Positions 1 to 8,514 of a stretch of 15,267 nucleotides of DNA are shown piece by piece. The notes under the pieces were generated by a model. The model searched no databases, was not told the DNA's origin, and saw nothing but the letters and a program-made list of their open reading frames with translations. The stretch's first letter is position 1. Every line of letters starts with the position of its first letter. Origin of the DNA: Pseudomonadota bacterium (GTDB lineage: Bacteria > Pseudomonadota > Gammaproteobacteria > Burkholderiales > Thiobacillaceae); contig JAJZTV010000022.1 of NCBI GenBank assembly GCA_021847385.1, positions 1-15,267 of the forward strand, in the 5' to 3' direction. A program made the translations under genes and the position numbers.

Positions 1-351
1 CTCGACTACGTGCTTGCGGTCGGGCATGGCATACAGGCGGGCGACGAAGTCGAGGTTCTCGCGGATGGACAGGTCTTCGTAGAAGCTGAAGCGCTGGGTC
101 ATGTAACCCGCCTGCTTCTTGATCTCGCCGCTTTGGCGGCGCACGTCGTAACCCAGGCAGGTGCCGCTGCCCTCGTCCGGCGTCAGCAGGCCGCAGAGCA
201 TGCGGATCGAGGTGGTCTTGCCGCTGCCGTTGGGGCCGAGGAAGCCATAAATCTCACCCTCCGCCACTTGCAGGCTGAGATGGTTGACCGCGCGCTTGTT
301 GCCGAAGGATTTGCTTAGGCCGTGAACGTCGATGGCATAGGGATGATTCAT
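1..351 (-). CDS. ABC transporter ATP-binding protein, 5' part only (YbhF-like exporter ATPase)
   Basis: This is the first 117 residues of an ABC ATPase; the rest lies beyond the left edge. The sequence begins MNHPYAIDVHGLSKSFGNKR, has a Walker A motif GPNGSGKT at residues 39-46 and a Q-loop in the stretch GYMTQRFSFYEDLSIRENL (glutamine 86), typical of the multidrug/drug-exporter ATPases such as YbhF and CcmA-like proteins. The signature motif and Walker B are not in the window. The start ATG at 351 overlaps the stop of the upstream HlyD gene by four bases (ATGA), so the two are almost certainly translated together. By analogy with ybhGFSR, ABC-2 type permease genes would be expected next, off the window. 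It should energise export through the inner membrane together with the HlyD protein. The ATPase family is certain; the substrate is unknown. Confidence 0.93.
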   Translation of the reverse strand, partial: MNHPYAIDVHGLSKSFGNKRAVNHLSLQVAEGEIYGFLGPNGSGKTTSIRMLCGLLTPDEGSGTCLGYDVRRQSGEIKKQAGYMTQRFSFYEDLSIRENLDFVARLYAMPDRKHVVE

Positions 352-1301
352 TGCCGCGATACGCTCACGGGTTGGCCGGGGTGCAACCGAGGCGCATCCG
401 CCGGCTTGGGCCAAGCCTCCACCAGGTAAACCAGGCGGTGACGGTTCTTTTCGCTGAACAGCACCGGTGGGGTGTACTCCGCGCTAGGGCTGATGTAGCG
501 GATGGTGGCGGCGATGGGTGTGGCCGAACCATCGACGTGAATCTGCACGGCTTGCCCGGTCTTCAGCGCAGTCAATTCGGTTTCCGGCACGAAGAAGCGG
601 ACCTTGATGTTTTCCGGTGGCAGTAGCGCGAGCACCGCTTGGCCCGGGCCGACCCACTCGCCCGTGCGGAAATAGGTGTCTTGCACCAAGCCGGCCACGG
701 GGGCGCGCTGCGATTTTTGCGCCAGCAGGATCGCGTATTTCTGCAAGCCTTCCTTGGCGGCGGCGACTTGGGCACGGGCGGCGGCGCGTTCCTGTTCGCG
801 GCCGGGCAACTCGGCGCTGGCCAACTGGGCCTTCATTTGCGCGACGGCGGCCTCGTCGCGCGCGGCCTGGGTGCGCGCGCTGTCCAGCGCCTCGGGGCTG
901 ACGAAGCCCTTGGCCAGCAGCGCTTGCTGGCGGGTCAGTTGGGCGCTGGAGAGGCGGCGTTTGGCCTCGGCGTCCTTGAGCTGGGCCTCGATCACGGCGA
1001 TTTCCTGGGGCCGTTTGCCGCGCGCCAGGTTGGCGAGTTGCGCCTCGGCCTGGGCCAGTTGGGCACGGGCCTGGCTGACGTTGGCGGCCTCGGTGGCCTG
1101 GTCTTGGCTGAACAGCGGGGTATCCATTGCGACGATGTCGCCGCGCTGCACGTTGAGCGAGGTCAGCTGGCCGGTTTGCTGGGCGGCGATCAGCACCGGT
1201 TCGCCCTCCACATAACCTTGAAAGCGCGGCTTCTCCGCGGGCTGGCAGCCCGGCAACCAGGGCAGCAGGCATAAGGCGACGGCAATGAGGCGGACGTTCA
1301 T
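348..1301 (-). CDS. HlyD-family membrane fusion protein, predicted lipoprotein (YbhG-like)
   Basis: The 317-residue protein is the periplasmic adaptor of an ABC exporter. The N-terminus is a short signal sequence ending in a lipobox LPGC with cysteine 19, so it is probably a lipoprotein anchored in a membrane. A biotinyl-lipoyl half domain follows (about 28-66, FQGYVEGEPVLIAAQQTGQL), then a long Ala/Gln/Arg-rich coiled-coil hairpin (about 68-190), the second lipoyl half (APVAGLVQDTYFRTGEWV) and a beta-barrel region (IKVRFFVPETELTALKTGQ). The length and order match the YbhG/YhiI type. Its ATG overlaps the end of the upstream DUF202 gene by four bases and its own stop overlaps the following ATPase gene by four bases, so the three form one transcription and translation unit. 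Family assignment is firm. Substrate and outer membrane partner cannot be read from the sequence. Confidence 0.93.
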   Translation of the reverse strand: MNVRLIAVALCLLPWLPGCQPAEKPRFQGYVEGEPVLIAAQQTGQLTSLNVQRGDIVAMDTPLFSQDQATEAANVSQARAQLAQAEAQLANLARGKRPQEIAVIEAQLKDAEAKRRLSSAQLTRQQALLAKGFVSPEALDSARTQAARDEAAVAQMKAQLASAELPGREQERAAARAQVAAAKEGLQKYAILLAQKSQRAPVAGLVQDTYFRTGEWVGPGQAVLALLPPENIKVRFFVPETELTALKTGQAVQIHVDGSATPIAATIRYISPSAEYTPPVLFSEKNRHRLVYLVEAWPKPADAPRLHPGQPVSVSRQ

Positions 1302-1690
1302 GGTAAGCGGGCCCCTTGGGTGAACAGGTAGAAGGTCAATGCGATGCCGAGCAGGGCAACGGCCAGGTTGGTCAGCACACCGAGGTTGGTCCGGTAATTT
1401 CTCGGAATCTCGGCCGCATTCAGCGTGCGCAGCACGGTCTGGAATTGGGCGATGGCCGAGGCGGACACGAACGAGCCCAAGACGATGAAGCCAAGGCCGA
1501 TCCAGAACGAGAAATTTCGCTGTAGCGATTCGGTTCTGGCCGGGTCGAGCATCTCGATGAAAAGGCCGAAGCGTTCGATGACGAAGCCGAAGCCCATGAG
1601 CGTGAGGCTGGTGCGGTTCCAGGCCAGCAGGGTGCGTTCTGCCGCAAATAAAACTCTCGGGTCGCTTAGGTCGGACATGCCTTGTGTCAT
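1298..1690 (-). CDS. DUF202 (YidH-like) small inner membrane protein
   Basis: The 130-residue protein carries the DUF202/YidH motif near the N-terminus (AAERTLLAWNRTSLTLMGFG, residues 16-35) and three hydrophobic helices, about 28-46, 62-82 and 104-123. The function of this family in bacteria is not established; related domains occur in eukaryotic VTC polyphosphate and SPX proteins. The ATG at 1690 is preceded by only a weak ribosome site. A second in-frame ATG four codons in, at 1678, is an alternative start, with GGATGA about eight bases before it. The gene is the first of a run with the HlyD and ABC ATPase genes, overlapping HlyD by four bases. The tight coupling suggests a role with the exporter, but this is only inference from position. 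Confidence 0.88.
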   Translation of the reverse strand: MTQGMSDLSDPRVLFAAERTLLAWNRTSLTLMGFGFVIERFGLFIEMLDPARTESLQRNFSFWIGLGFIVLGSFVSASAIAQFQTVLRTLNAAEIPRNYRTNLGVLTNLAVALLGIALTFYLFTQGARLP

Positions 1691-1879
1691 CCGGAACTTG
1701 AAGTTTGGCTATCGCGCCCTGTGGCGCGGGCTATGCGGGCTGGCCCATGGGTATCGGCATGCGCAAGTCCAGCTGCTGTGTCCCTCTGGCAATTGTTGCG
1801 GCAGGAGGTTCAACCGGAGCAGAGCATAACCATTTTATCGGTACCTTGCAGTGGCGGCCGGTGAGGCGATCGGGCAATA
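1691..1879. other. Intergenic region between DUF202 gene and terminator
   Basis: This 189-base gap should contain the promoter of the minus-strand DUF202-HlyD-ABC operon. I see no convincing -35/-10 pair on the minus strand, only weak candidates such as TATGCT and ATAAAAT around 1825-1845. No conserved small ORF or RNA gene is recognisable. Confidence 0.4.
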
Positions 1880-1907
1880 AAAAAGGCGACCCGCAGGCCG
1901 CCTTTTT
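1880..1907 (-). terminator. Rho-independent terminator after the membrane cytochrome gene
   Basis: A perfect 9-bp stem AAAAAGGCG (1880-1888) pairs with CGCCTTTTT (1899-1907) around a 10-base loop. On the minus strand it is followed by a T-rich run (TTTTTTATT), and it lies 14 bases past the stop codon of the minus-strand cytochrome gene at 1921. The plus-strand reading also ends in T residues, so it could work in both directions. Confidence 0.85.
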
Positions 1908-1920
1908 GTTTGGCCAGGAC

Positions 1921-2694
1921 TTAGCGGTAAACGCCCGGCAGCTTGCCTTCTTCCTCGGCGACATTCTCCGGCAACGTGTAGAACCAGAGTTGATACATCG
2001 AGGTGAGCCACATGAAGGCGAAGGACAGGCCCATCAAGGCGCCGCTGCCGATCACCACCCAGGCGAACGGCTCCCAGATCTTGGTCAAGTACCAGGAGCC
2101 GACGTCGGTCAGGATGGTCAAGAACGGCACCGCGATCGCCAAGCACTTGACCCACACCGGCTGGATGTAGGCATGGGTGAAAATGAAGCCGGTGATGAAG
2201 AAGATAAAGGTGATCGAGAACAGGTGGATGTGCGAGACGCGCACCAGAGTCGGCACGGTCATGCCGGTATCGACCGCCGCGACTTTCATGACCCCTTCAT
2301 GGTTGGTCAGGTCGGGCAGGTGCGGGTTGACGCTCGGGCTATGGCACATCACGCAGTGCTCTTTGAGGATGGGGTCCACCTTGGCCGTGAATTCGTCGGC
2401 CTTGGAGCCGTTGTGCAGCCAGGTGAAGATCACCTCGCGTTTTTCAGCCGGCAGCATGCTGGCCATCGGGCCGCGCAGGGCGGATTCCAGCTTGGTCCCT
2501 TCCTTGTTGCCGCCATAAGCGATCATCAGGTCCTTCGCGGTGAGGAAGGGCTTGCCGTCCAGGCCGACATGGGTTACCCAAACCTGAATCATGGCCATAA
2601 GGTAACCGGTGCCGAAGACCAGCAGGACCATGGTGAACAACACGCGCATCGACATCGGCAGATAAGTGAAATGGGTGAAGCTCAATTTGTTCAT
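1921..2694 (-). CDS. Membrane-anchored cytochrome with one c-type heme motif, function unknown
   Basis: The 257-residue protein has a first membrane helix (about 17-40), a soluble segment of about 110 residues with one heme c attachment motif CVMCH (114-118), then three more helices (about 156-176, 180-202, 208-236). The heme segment is expected in the periplasm, where the c-type maturation system acts. Helix 2 begins SHIHLFSITF and ends with FTHAY, so His155, His157 and His174 could bind a second heme or a quinone; this is inference. The sequence is not a standard cytochrome c4, c5, NapC or DsrM type, and I do not recognise a named family. The start is firm: AAGGAG lies about six bases before the ATG at 2694. 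A terminator follows the gene. The DUF2069-hugZ-wrbA run lies upstream on the same strand, 103 bases away. A role in electron transfer between a membrane carrier and a periplasmic partner is likely. Confidence 0.85.
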   Translation of the reverse strand: MNKLSFTHFTYLPMSMRVLFTMVLLVFGTGYLMAMIQVWVTHVGLDGKPFLTAKDLMIAYGGNKEGTKLESALRGPMASMLPAEKREVIFTWLHNGSKADEFTAKVDPILKEHCVMCHSPSVNPHLPDLTNHEGVMKVAAVDTGMTVPTLVRVSHIHLFSITFIFFITGFIFTHAYIQPVWVKCLAIAVPFLTILTDVGSWYLTKIWEPFAWVVIGSGALMGLSFAFMWLTSMYQLWFYTLPENVAEEEGKLPGVYR

Positions 2695-2797
2695 CGTGGC
2701 TCCTTCGCGCTCGGGGTGATTCGGTTTATAAGAGGATAATTATGTCCTCATTGCTGTGTCCAGCAGATGCCGCATTAAATTTATTTAGCGGTGCTGG
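2695..2797. other. Gap between DUF2069 and membrane cytochrome genes
   Basis: This short AT-rich gap includes a GAGGA/TCCTC inverted pair (about 2734-2751) around an AT-rich loop and TTATAA-like sequence on the minus strand that could be a -10 for the cytochrome gene. No good -35 was found, so transcription of the cytochrome may start here or may continue from wrbA. Confidence 0.35.
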
Positions 2798-3135
2798 TTA
2801 TTTTTTTATCCGGCTAGTGCGAATGAACAGCACAACCGAGACTAAGAACAGTAAGGATAGGCCAAGTTCCGCCCATGCCAAGCGTGCGGACAGGCCGCTG
2901 TCCGACCAGGCTCGCACCGTCGCTTCGGTGAAATAGGCCCAGACCAACAGGCTGGCCCATTTATAGGTGTAGATCCGGCCGCGCAGGATGCCGAACAGCG
3001 GCGCCAGTAGCGGTAGCACCTTGAGTACCAGCCAGGAGCCACCCGGCCGCAGCGGTGCCAGCCACAGTTCCCAGCTCAGGCAGAGCAGGATCAGTGCGAT
3101 CAGGCTGACGATGCTTAGCCAGTGGGCGATGGTTT

Positions 3136-3148
<13 letters not shown>
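2798..3148 (-). CDS. DUF2069 inner membrane protein
   Basis: The 116-residue protein has four hydrophobic helices (about 8-28, 38-56, 63-80, 90-109), the conserved segment SWELWLAPLRPGGSWLVLK and the GRIYTYKWASLLVWAYFTEA region typical of DUF2069, a short predicted membrane protein of beta- and gammaproteobacteria whose gene often lies next to wrbA. The function is unknown. I chose the ATG at 3148 because it starts the conserved sequence MPQLKTIAHWL. A longer reading to 3313 runs through the upstream coding region in another frame and gives only an arginine-rich shadow. It overlaps the end of the upstream HugZ-like gene by 13 bases, which implies coupled translation. The C-terminus is basic (RTSRIKK). 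Confidence 0.87.
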
Positions 3149-4430
<1,282 letters not shown>

Positions 4431-4463
4431 CTAGACAAGTAATTCAGTGTACTTCAGCCGCTG

Positions 4464-4546
4464 TCCCTCTACCCTAAAGGGCATAAATCCTGGAGGGAGA
4501 GGGATGAAAAGCCCTTCTCCCTCCGGGAGAAGGGGTGGGATGAGGG
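4464..4546. repeat. REP/BIME-like palindromic repeat element
   Basis: In the divergent gap between wrbA and sucC lie two stacked hairpins. The first pairs TCCCTCT (4464-4470) with AGAGGGA (4498-4504), and the second is a 10-bp stem CCCTTCTCCC (4512-4521) with GGGAGAAGGG (4525-4534) around a 3-base loop. GGGATGA occurs at 4501-4507 and again at 4537-4543. This CCCTCTCCC/GGGATGAGGG composition is the familiar look of dispersed extragenic palindromes in many proteobacteria. Such elements are usually present in many genome copies and can protect mRNA ends or serve as insertion targets. The rest of the gap, 4547-4658, should contain the sucC promoter; TAAAAT at 4623-4628 is a possible -10 without a good -35. 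Confidence 0.7.
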
Positions 4547-4658
4547 AGCGTATGGCAAGCCGGTACAAGTTCAATAATGAGCGCCAATGCTACCGGATTC
4601 CACGCAGGCCTGCCTTCGTGCGTAAAATACCGGCTTTTGCGTAGAGCGGATTCGCTTC

Positions 4659-5815
<1,157 letters not shown>

Positions 5816-5819
<4 letters not shown>

Positions 5820-6688
5820 GCATCCTCATCAACAAGAACACCAAGGTCATCTGCCAGGGCTTCACCGGCAAGCAGGGCAGCTTCCATTCCGAGCAGGCCA
5901 TTGCCTATGGCACGCAAATGGTCGGCGGCGTCACGCCGGGTAAGGGCGGCCAGACCCATCTGAACCTGCCGGTGTTCAACACCGTGCGCGATGCCGTGCG
6001 TGCGACCGGTGCCAACGCCAGCATGCTCTATGTGCCGGCGGCCTTCGCCGCCGACGGCATCCTGGAGGCGGCCGATGCCGGCGTCACAGTGATCGCCTGC
6101 ATCACCGAGGGCATCCCGGTGCGCGACATGATCAACGTCAAGGCTGCGCTCAAGGCCAACGGCGCCAAGCTGATCGGCCCCAACTGCCCGGGCCTGATCA
6201 CGCCGGGCGAGTGCAAGATCGGCATCATGCCCGGTTTCATCCACAAGCCGGGCAAGGTCGGCATCGTCTCCCGCTCCGGCACGTTGACCTACGAGGCGGT
6301 GTGGCAGACCACCAATCTCGGCCTGGGCCAGTCTACTTGCGTCGGCATCGGCGGCGACCCGATCAAGGGCCTCGACTTCATCGACTGCCTGGAGATGTTT
6401 CAAGCGGATGCCCAGACCGAGGCGATCATCCTGGTCGGCGAGATCGGCGGCGCGGCGGAAGAGGCGGCGGCCGAATACATCAGTGCCCACGTGAAGAAGC
6501 CGGTGGCGGCCTACATCGCCGGCCTTACCGCGCCCAAGGGCAAGCGCATGGGCCATGCCGGGGCGATCATCGCCGGCGGCAAGGGTACGGCCACCGAGAA
6601 GATCGCGGCGCTGGAAAAAGCGGGCGTCGTGGTGGCGCAGTCGCCAGCCGGGTTGGGCGCGGCGGTGGCGGAGGCGATGCGCCGCTGA
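5816..6688 (+). CDS. sucD: Succinyl-CoA synthetase (ADP-forming) alpha subunit
   Basis: The alpha subunit carries the CoA site and the histidine that is transiently phosphorylated. The 290-residue length matches E. coli SucD (289). The CoA-binding Rossmann domain shows [16 protein letters not shown] (13-28) and [18 protein letters not shown], then [20 protein letters not shown] (120-139) and [14 protein letters not shown]. The active-site histidine is His247 in [19 protein letters not shown]. The start lies within the end of sucC (four-base overlap), with GGAGGAGG-type sequence just upstream in the sucC tail acting as ribosome site. A strong intrinsic terminator follows 18 bases after the stop. 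Assignment is secure. Confidence 0.98.
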
Positions 6689-6706
6689 GATCGAGGCGAT
6701 ACGTCA

Positions 6707-6743
6707 AAATAGAAACGGCAGGCCACGCCTGCCGTTTCTATTT
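6707..6743. terminator. Bidirectional intrinsic terminator between sucD and mlaF-like gene
   Basis: A perfect 17-bp stem, AAATAGAAACGGCAGGC (6707-6723) with its complement at 6727-6743, closes a CAC loop. It ends in TTTCTATTTG on the plus strand and in TTTCTATTTTGACG on the minus strand, so it should end both the sucCD transcript and the convergent ABC ATPase transcript. The stop codon of the minus-strand gene (6738-6740) lies inside the stem. Confidence 0.9.
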
Positions 6744-7553
6744 GTGCCGATGCAAACCGAGTTCGTTGGCGAACGGGTGCGCCCGCATATGGAAGGCGAC
6801 CGGCCCGTCCTCTTCGGCGTGGATGAATTGATGGACGAAGGGGTCGCGCGATTCCAGCATGTCCTTGGCCGGGCCTTCGGCCACGACCACGCCGCCGTCG
6901 ATGAAGTAGACGTAGTCGACCACCTTCAGCGATTCCGAGATGTCGTAGGTGACCACGATGGAGGTCACGCCCAGCGCGTCGTTCAGGTTGCGGATCTTGT
7001 TGGCGATGACGTTGAGCGAGATCGGGTCGAGGCCGGCGAAGGGCTCGTCGTACATGATCAGCATCGGGTCGAGCACGGTGGCACGGGCCAGGGCGACGCG
7101 CCGCTCCATGCCGCCCGATAATTCGGCCGGCATCAAGCCATGGGCGCCGCGCAGGCCGACCGCGTGCAGTTTCATCAACACCAGATCGCGGATCATCGCT
7201 TCCGGCAGGTCGGTGTGCTCGCGCAGCGGAAAGGCCAGGTTGTCGTAGACCGACAGGTCGGTGAACAGGCCGCTGACCTGGAACATCATGCCCATCTTGC
7301 GCCGCAGCTCGTACAGCTCGCCGGTGTCGAGCGCATGCACGTCCTGGCCGTCGATGTGGACGCTGCCTTTGCGCGGTTTTTCTTGCCCGGTGATCACGCG
7401 CAGCAAGGTACTCTTGCCGCAACCGCTGACGCCGAGGAAGGCGACGATCTGACCGCGGTGGATGCTGAGGTTGATGCCCTTGAGCACGTGGTGGTGGCCG
7501 TAGGCGAAGTGCAGGTCCTTGACCTCGACCAGCGGCGTCTCGGTGGCTGCCAT
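6738..7553 (-). CDS. MlaF-like ABC ATPase (phospholipid transport type), apparently solitary
   Basis: The 271-residue ATPase resembles MlaF/Ttg2A, the cytoplasmic ATPase of the MlaFEDB lipid transporter. It shows Walker A GVSGCGKST (41-49), Q-loop MFQVSGLFTDLSVYDN (90-105), signature LSGGMERRVALARA (145-158), and Walker B LIMYDEPFAGLDPIS (165-179). At the H-loop, where the family normally has histidine (V-S/T-H-D), the sequence reads VVTYDISESL with Tyr203 (codon 6945-6947). I start it at 7553 because GAGG precedes that ATG at about nine bases and the conserved part begins soon after; a reading from 7610 adds 19 residues without support. No mlaE, mlaD, mlaC or mlaB neighbour is present: sucD converges on it and holC diverges from it. 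It may work with a permease encoded elsewhere, or be a paralogue of a complete mla operon. Confidence 0.88.
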   Translation of the reverse strand: MAATETPLVEVKDLHFAYGHHHVLKGINLSIHRGQIVAFLGVSGCGKSTLLRVITGQEKPRKGSVHIDGQDVHALDTGELYELRRKMGMMFQVSGLFTDLSVYDNLAFPLREHTDLPEAMIRDLVLMKLHAVGLRGAHGLMPAELSGGMERRVALARATVLDPMLIMYDEPFAGLDPISLNVIANKIRNLNDALGVTSIVVTYDISESLKVVDYVYFIDGGVVVAEGPAKDMLESRDPFVHQFIHAEEDGPVAFHMRAHPFANELGLHRHK

Positions 7554-7636
7554 GATGATCCTCAATTGCTGTATGGCCAAATTAAACCACTGGCGGGGGT
7601 GAAGCGCCATGCCTGCGCGTGCAGTATGATTGCGCC

Positions 7637-8059
7637 ATGACCCGAGTCGATTTCTATTTCAATGCCGACAGCAAGGCCGAGGTGGCGCGCAAGGTCGCGG
7701 CCAAGGCCTATCAGGCCGGTCAGCGCGCCTTGATCTTCACGGCGGACGAGGCGCTGGCGAACGAGGTGGATGTCGGCCTGTGGACCGCGCAGCAACTATC
7801 GTTCATCCCACATGTGCGCTGCGGCCACCCGCAGGCGGGGCAGACGCCGATCCTGATCGGCGCCAGCGACGAGGGCATGGCCGCGCGCGATGTGCTGATC
7901 AATCTCGACGATGCCTGGCCGGCGCCGTTCAGCCGGTTCGAACGCTTGATCGAAATCGTCACGCGCGACGAGGGCGACCGGGAAAAGGCGCGCGAACGCT
8001 ACCGCTTTTACCAGGAGCGGGGCTATCCTTTGCACAAGGTAGACCTCGAGCGGAAATAG
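7637..8059 (+). CDS. holC: DNA polymerase III subunit chi
   Basis: Chi is part of the clamp-loader complex of DNA polymerase III and links it, through psi, to single-strand binding protein on the lagging strand. The 140-residue protein begins MTRVDFYFNADSKAEVARKV and continues AYQAGQRALIFTADEALANEVD, LWTAQQLSFIPHVRCG, PILIG and RDVLINL, then the C-terminal RERYRFYQERGYPLHKVDL, all typical of HolC and near its usual length. I use the ATG at 7637, not the one 18 bases earlier, because the family begins at MTRV. TATGAT at 7625-7630 looks like a -10 box placed so close that the message would have almost no leader. It heads a run with the small 8062 gene and lies upstream of valS, as in other beta- and gammaproteobacteria (E. 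coli: pepA-holC-valS). pepA is absent here. Confidence 0.93.
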   Translation: MTRVDFYFNADSKAEVARKVAAKAYQAGQRALIFTADEALANEVDVGLWTAQQLSFIPHVRCGHPQAGQTPILIGASDEGMAARDVLINLDDAWPAPFSRFERLIEIVTRDEGDREKARERYRFYQERGYPLHKVDLERK

Positions 8060-8061
8060 CC

Positions 8062-8433
8062 ATGGCCGAGCAAAACAACAGCGACTTCTTTGGCGAGATT
8101 TCCGCCCTCTACGGCAAGATGGACAAACTGTTGGACAAGCGCGGCCCGGATGCGCTGGTCGAGCATATGCCGGCCGCGCCGGAGGCTGCCGACTTTCCGT
8201 GCTTGACCGATGTGGTCGAGCCCGCACCAGCGAAATCCGCCTCGACCAAATCCGGCTCGGCCAAACCCACCCCCCAGCAGGTCGCAACCGAAGCGGCGGG
8301 CATCGAGCCCTCGCCGGAACTCATGGCGGCCATCGAGGCTCGTTTGCGCGACCTCCTGGCCCGGCATCAGCAGGAAGTGGACGAGGCGGTGCGCCGCATC
8401 GTCCAGGAAGAGCTGGCCCGGCGCGGCAAGTAG
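8062..8433 (+). CDS. Small acidic protein of unknown function between holC and valS (DUF2486-like)
   Basis: The 123-residue protein has no membrane helix or signal peptide. It has three parts: a short N-terminal helix-like region (3-35, SDFFGEISALYGKMDKLLDK), a middle with FPCLTDVVEPAP (45-56) followed by a low-complexity Ser/Lys/Pro/Ala tract (57-75), and a charged helical tail rich in Glu and Arg (85-122, ELMAAIEARLRDLLARHQQE and on). The LTDVV segment and the place between holC and valS recall the DUF2486 proteins of Burkholderia relatives, but I cannot confirm this by eye. The ATG follows the holC stop after only two bases, so the two are translationally coupled, and it may be a partner of the replication or synthetase genes. 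A valS promoter-like site follows its stop. Confidence 0.8.
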   Translation: MAEQNNSDFFGEISALYGKMDKLLDKRGPDALVEHMPAAPEAADFPCLTDVVEPAPAKSASTKSGSAKPTPQQVATEAAGIEPSPELMAAIEARLRDLLARHQQEVDEAVRRIVQEELARRGK

Positions 8434-8454
8434 GCCGGTCAGCCCGACATCCCT

Positions 8455-8460
8455 TATAAT
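8455..8460 (+). promoter_or_regulatory. Candidate -10 box for valS (TATAAT)
   Basis: A perfect consensus TATAAT lies 54 bases before the valS ATG, just after the stop of the small upstream gene. No good -35 hexamer is found at 16-18 bases (the region reads about AGGCCG). A start near 8467 would place the whole valS hairpin in the leader. Confidence 0.45.
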
Positions 8461-8473
8461 TCAGCCTTTTAGT

Positions 8474-8503
8474 GCGCCGGCACAGGCCGGCGCCTTTCAT
8501 TTT
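8474..8503 (+). terminator. GC-rich hairpin in the valS leader: terminator or attenuator
   Basis: An 8-bp perfect stem GCGCCGGC (8474-8481) with GCCGGCGC (8486-8493) around ACAG is followed by CTTTCATTTT, a moderately T-rich run. It resembles an intrinsic terminator for the holC transcript. Because it also falls downstream of the TATAAT at 8455, it could instead attenuate valS transcription. Confidence 0.55.
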
Positions 8504-8514
8504 CGGCAGGCACC

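Noticed and set aside
1705..2739. A 344-codon plus-strand open frame opposite the membrane cytochrome
   Set aside because: It crosses a clear terminator and a minus-strand gene with a strong ribosome site and heme motif; the translation is His, Asp and Gly rich without motifs.
4464..4546. A CRISPR-like array in the GC-rich palindromes
   Set aside because: There are only two unlike hairpins, no regularly spaced repeats and no cas genes.
7554..7610. Longer start for the MlaF-like ATPase
   Set aside because: The added 19 residues are not family-like and the ATG at 7553 has a GAGG ribosome site.
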